From Lachnospiraceae bacterium (lineage in GTDB: Bacteria; Bacillota; Clostridia; Lachnospirales; Lachnospiraceae): DNA of 64,000 nucleotides. The notes under the pieces are model-generated. The model worked only from the letters and a program-made list of their open reading frames with translations. It did not search any database and was not told the origin of the DNA. The translations under genes were made by a program, and so were the position numbers. The DNA lies in the NCBI GenBank assembly GCA_017542245.1, contig JAFXXN010000003.1:1-64000 (forward strand). The letters run 5' to 3'. Below, in pieces: positions 60,912 to 64,000 of the stretch (position 1 is the first letter of the stretch; every line of letters starts with the position of its first letter).

Positions 60912-62615
60912 ATGAAAGAAGGGTACAAGAATTTTACTACAGCCGTTTATTGTACGGTAAGTGATGTTAATAACATCAAGGATTTTGATGCTTTTGACAA
61001 AGTGTTCAGTCACATTTCGGATCCGGTCCACGTGGACAAGGTATATCTTGAATACTACAGAAGCAATGAGTTCTGTTCCAAAGAACATATGCTTTCAGTT
61101 AAAGATTTCTTTAATAAAAAGGGGATTAAAACTTCCGGCGGTATTACTACCAGCGGTGGGCAAGGTGAAGGCTTCGCCTCACTCTGCTACTGCAATAAAG
61201 ATGATATCGAAAAAATAAGAAAAGCCACAGAGCTGTGCGCCGAAACTTTTGATGAACTTATACTTGACGATTTCTATTTTACAAACTGCCGCTGCGAGAA
61301 ATGTATAGAAGCGAAAGGCAGCAAAAGCTGGACCGAATTCAGGCTTGAGCAGAAACTTGAGTTTACAAAAGAAATCATTATGAAAACCGCCAAAAGCATA
61401 AATCCGGATATGAACGTTATCATAAAATATCCGCAGTGGTTTGAATACTATAATGAAACCGGTTATGACCCTGTAAATGAGCCCAAATATTTCGATTCCA
61501 TCTATACCGGTACCGAAACCAGAAATCCCGACTATTCCCAGCAGCATCTTCCAAAATACTTAAGCTATTTCGTAATGCGTTATCTTGAAGCCGCCGCTCC
61601 CGGCAGGAATTTAGGCGGTTGGTTTGATCCTTTTGACTGCACTTATAATCTTACATCATATCTTGAGCAGGGATATCTTACTTTATTCGGTAAAGCAAAG
61701 GAAGTTACTCTTTTCTGCCTGGGTGCATTAAGGCAGCAGGGTCCATGGAGACTCATGGCACCGGCTGTAGGCGAAATGTTTAAAGAATGTGACGAATACC
61801 TCGATAAACTCGGGAATCCCACAGGTGCTGCCGCATACCGTCCCGGAAGGGCAAGAGGAGAAAACGATCTCCATTCCTATCTCGGAATGTGCGGTATTCC
61901 TCTCGAACCATGTTTTGAATATCCTTCCGGATCAAAGACCGTATTTTTAAGTGAAGGAGCTGCAGCAGATAAAGATATAATTTCAAAAATGCATAATACT
62001 ATGCTTAACGGCGGCGATTGCATTGTTACGAGTGGATTTGTCAAGAAAATAGGGGACGCTTTCGGACAATTTGTCAATGTAAAAGTCACCGACAGAAGAG
62101 CTATCATCAAAGAATACGCCGGTACACAGAATAACGGTATAAATCTTACGGGTTCCGTACCCGGAAAAGAACCAGTTATCATCCCTCAGATTGATTATTG
62201 CACCAATGATATCTGGGAGCTTGCCGGAGGTTATGCTACTGCCAATAACTTCCCTATCGTTCTTCGTGCAACTTATGGTAAAGGGCATATCTGTATAATT
62301 ACCATTCCGGATAATTATGGTGATTTGTATAATTATCCCGATGTAGTATTAAACGTAATAAGAGGATTGTTTACAAAAGATCTGCCTGTAAAGCTGCTGT
62401 CTAACTCTCAGATTCAGTTCTTTGCTTATGATAACAATACTTTTATTCTTCGTTCCGATCTTCCGTATACTGAAACCGTTACTTTGGAATTTTCAGAGAA
62501 TGTTACAAAAGTTACGGAACTAAAGTACGGAAGAGAATTTAAACTTGACAGTAACAGAAAAATTTCAGTTCCTATGATGTCCGGAACCAATTTCCTTTTC
62601 AAGATTGAACTTTAA
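60912..62615 (+). CDS. TIM-barrel glycosidase-like protein
   Basis: 567 residues from the ATG at 60912, with AAGGAGAAGGG just upstream; the frame's earlier ATG at 60873 has none. No signal peptide, so probably cytoplasmic. The first 330 residues read like a glycoside hydrolase barrel, with acidic FDELILDDFYFTNCRCEKC at about residue 115-133 followed by WGGWFDPFD-like segments. The rest resembles the GATase-like and beta domains of family-42-type enzymes (GGDCIVTSGFVKK; then a C-terminal beta part). The NCRCEKC cysteines could bind a metal. Substrate unknown; exact family not recognised. Confidence 0.6.
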   Translation: MKEGYKNFTTAVYCTVSDVNNIKDFDAFDKVFSHISDPVHVDKVYLEYYRSNEFCSKEHMLSVKDFFNKKGIKTSGGITTSGGQGEGFASLCYCNKDDIEKIRKATELCAETFDELILDDFYFTNCRCEKCIEAKGSKSWTEFRLEQKLEFTKEIIMKTAKSINPDMNVIIKYPQWFEYYNETGYDPVNEPKYFDSIYTGTETRNPDYSQQHLPKYLSYFVMRYLEAAAPGRNLGGWFDPFDCTYNLTSYLEQGYLTLFGKAKEVTLFCLGALRQQGPWRLMAPAVGEMFKECDEYLDKLGNPTGAAAYRPGRARGENDLHSYLGMCGIPLEPCFEYPSGSKTVFLSEGAAADKDIISKMHNTMLNGGDCIVTSGFVKKIGDAFGQFVNVKVTDRRAIIKEYAGTQNNGINLTGSVPGKEPVIIPQIDYCTNDIWELAGGYATANNFPIVLRATYGKGHICIITIPDNYGDLYNYPDVVLNVIRGLFTKDLPVKLLSNSQIQFFAYDNNTFILRSDLPYTETVTLEFSENVTKVTELKYGREFKLDSNRKISVPMMSGTNFLFKIEL

Positions 62616-62629
62616 TTTACTTAATCCCA

Positions 62630-62681
62630 AAAAACGCTCATAGCCTTTTCCACCTAAGGACAAGGCTATGAGCGTTTTTTT
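62630..62681 (+). terminator. Terminator between the glycosidase-like and LRR genes
   Basis: An 18-bp perfect stem (62630-62647 with 62662-62679) and a 14-base loop, with seven T on the plus strand and five A on the other side, so that it can serve the two convergent genes. It begins 15 bases after the glycosidase-like stop codon. Confidence 0.95.
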
Positions 62682-62705
62682 CATATTAATTTTTTTACGA
62701 ATTAT

Positions 62706-62749
62706 GTCAATAATACCTTGAAAACACCTTTAGCATTTCTTCGGTAACA
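62706..62749 (-). repeat. 44-bp dispersed repeat, copy 2
   Basis: Same orientation as copy 1 (34357-34400), 36 of 44 bases identical; five of the eight differences are C/T or G/A transitions. Located between the terminator and the stop codon of the LRR gene, in the 3' untranslated part of that gene. Confidence 0.75.
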
Positions 62750-62752
62750 TAA

Positions 62753-64000
62753 TTATTCTGTAAATAGCGGCAATCCGGTCTCACTGTCTACTATGATATA
62801 AAGCCTCTCCTCTGAACCTGTGCTGAATACAACTTCTTCTGATGTGCCATCTTCAAAGGAAAGTTTTGCGCGGAGTATACTTGTATTTTTATATCCGCTT
62901 TCAAAACTTAAATCAGATATAGAACCGTCACGGCAGTAAAAGCCGTCGGTCATAACAACCTGCTTTCCTTCCTCGTAAACATTCTTATCTGCATAAAAGG
63001 TATTTTCAGACATCTGCCTGTCGTTTATGTAAACATAGAGTTTGTTGTCTTCAAATTTCAGCTTTACATCAGCAAATGCACCGTTCCCGGAAAAATCACC
63101 ATTACTGAGCGCCATCGTCCAATAATACGGCTGATCTTTTTCTAAACCATCCTGATTTTTATGAATATCGGAATTACTGTATTTAGAACTCTTCTGTTCC
63201 CATTCTGACCGTAAATCCGTTGCCAAAGAAGGTTTATCGACTGAACATCCTTCCGGAAAACTCGGTTTATCCTCATCTGTTCTGTAATAATCGGCAACGT
63301 TTCCGGTAAACTTTGCACTCTTTAAAGAACTGCATCCTCCAAATGCATTTTTCCCGATACTGCACAGGCTTTTTCCGAATGTGACAGAAGTTATCTCTTC
63401 GCACTTATAAAATGCCCTCACGCCGATACTGTAAACACTGTCAGGAATTATAATATCTCCTTTAATGCCTTTACATCCCGAAAAAGCATCCTGATTTATA
63501 TTTTTAAGTGTATCCGTAAACTCTGAAAGACCTGTAAACCCTTCACATCCGTTAAAAGAAGACTTTCCTATGGATGTAAGCGATTTTGGTAAATTCAATG
63601 TGCCGGTAAAGGCAGTATACGAAAATGCATCGTCTCCAATAATCTTAACTGTATCAGGTATTACCAGGATTCCGGTCATATTACTGCACCCGCTGAATGT
63701 CTTCTGACACACTGCTTTCAGTTCTGAAGGAAGTTTCAGCCCTGTAAATCCCTTATCCCCGTAAAATGCATTTTCGCCGATATATTCAACACTGTCGGGT
63801 ATTACCAGATCCCCGGTAAGATTACTGCAATAGTCAAATGCATAATCATCTATGCATTTAAGACCCTCCGGAAGGATCAACTGTCCGTCTGACCCACAGT
63901 CCCTGAAAGCCATTCCGCATATATGAGTAACTCCCGGGAATATCTCTATATCACCCTTAAAGGATTTGCATTGATTAAAACAGCTGGAAGGTATAGAAGT
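62753..64000 (-). CDS. BspA-type leucine-rich repeat protein, partial
   Basis: At least 415 residues; the frame is open to the right edge of the window, so the start and any signal peptide are missing. Ten or so LRR_5 units of about 23 residues of the form 'IPDSVxxIGxxAFxxCxxLTG' cover the visible N-terminal part (to about 63300), followed by a linker and a C-terminal beta-sandwich of about 120 residues without repeats. BspA-like proteins are usually secreted and bind host, plant or microbial surfaces. The unusual point is the C-terminal domain, which I do not recognise. Confidence 0.85.
   Translation of the reverse strand, partial: TSIPSSCFNQCKSFKGDIEIFPGVTHICGMAFRDCGSDGQLILPEGLKCIDDYAFDYCSNLTGDLVIPDSVEYIGENAFYGDKGFTGLKLPSELKAVCQKTFSGCSNMTGILVIPDTVKIIGDDAFSYTAFTGTLNLPKSLTSIGKSSFNGCEGFTGLSEFTDTLKNINQDAFSGCKGIKGDIIIPDSVYSIGVRAFYKCEEITSVTFGKSLCSIGKNAFGGCSSLKSAKFTGNVADYYRTDEDKPSFPEGCSVDKPSLATDLRSEWEQKSSKYSNSDIHKNQDGLEKDQPYYWTMALSNGDFSGNGAFADVKLKFEDNKLYVYINDRQMSENTFYADKNVYEEGKQVVMTDGFYCRDGSISDLSFESGYKNTSILRAKLSFEDGTSEEVVFSTGSEERLYIIVDSETGLPLFTE

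Noticed and set aside
1-64000. tRNA genes, CRISPR arrays, complete insertion sequences, prophage genes
   Set aside because: None was recognised: no CCA-ended cloverleaf, no regularly spaced repeats except the coding 54-bp array, and no transposase or integrase motifs.

Overview
The window looks like a chromosome segment from a motile, Gram-positive, anaerobic member of the Clostridia, most likely family Lachnospiraceae (Butyrivibrio/Roseburia-like). The grounds are the gene order topA-codY-fla/che, a Bacillus/Clostridium-type flagellar operon with FliY, FlbD, CheC and CheD, CodY, a butyrate kinase, BspA-type leucine-rich repeats and a CAP+Big2 secreted protein. The genus call is inference. 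Almost everything lies on the minus strand; only the DegV gene (47593) and a glycosidase-like gene (60912) are on the plus strand.

Region 1 (1-445): the first bases of a 16S rRNA gene (minus), its ~250-nt leader and a near-consensus sigma-A promoter, followed by the terminator that ends the flagellar operon. Region 2 (499-34818, minus): one long fla/che operon in the order flgB flgC fliE fliF fliG fliH fliI fliJ (MgtE_N-like) fliK flgD (TIGR02530) flgE flbD motA motB fliL fliM fliY fliO fliP fliQ fliR flhB flhA flhF flhG pilZ cheB cheA cheW cheC cheD (small TM protein) fliA, then a tail of fapA-like (DUF342), a Lys-rich small protein, a DUF6115-like protein and a membrane-anchored MltG-like protein with a 54-bp tandem repeat. 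Two departures from the Bacillus subtilis plan stand out: no cheY between fliY and fliO, and a CheB without its receiver domain.

Region 3 (35003-44853, minus): codY with an almost perfect CodY box touching its own promoter, topA, then an operon made of a B12-type radical SAM protein, a permuted papain-fold protein, MoxR, DUF58 and a large membrane transglutaminase. Region 4 (44895-48620): pnp, preceded by a promoter and a ~250-nt leader that can form two long helices, divergent from degV, whose promoter carries a 17-bp inverted repeat.

Region 5 (48633-58685, minus): butyrate kinase and phosphotransacetylase, translationally coupled to an unusual membrane protein with a beta-helix ectodomain and a cytosolic LuxR-type HTH. 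It is followed by five secreted proteins or lipoproteins of unknown function, two of which share the same Ser/Asp-rich tether and RPER motif. Region 6 (58727-64000): a U32-like hypothetical, a CAP+Big2 secreted protein, a TIM-barrel glycosidase-like protein and the C-terminal part of a BspA-like LRR protein cut by the window edge. A 44-bp sequence occurs twice, between flgB and flgC and beside the LRR gene, at 36/44 identity.

No tRNA, CRISPR array, complete insertion sequence or phage gene was recognised. All assignments are from reading the sequence; no database search was run.
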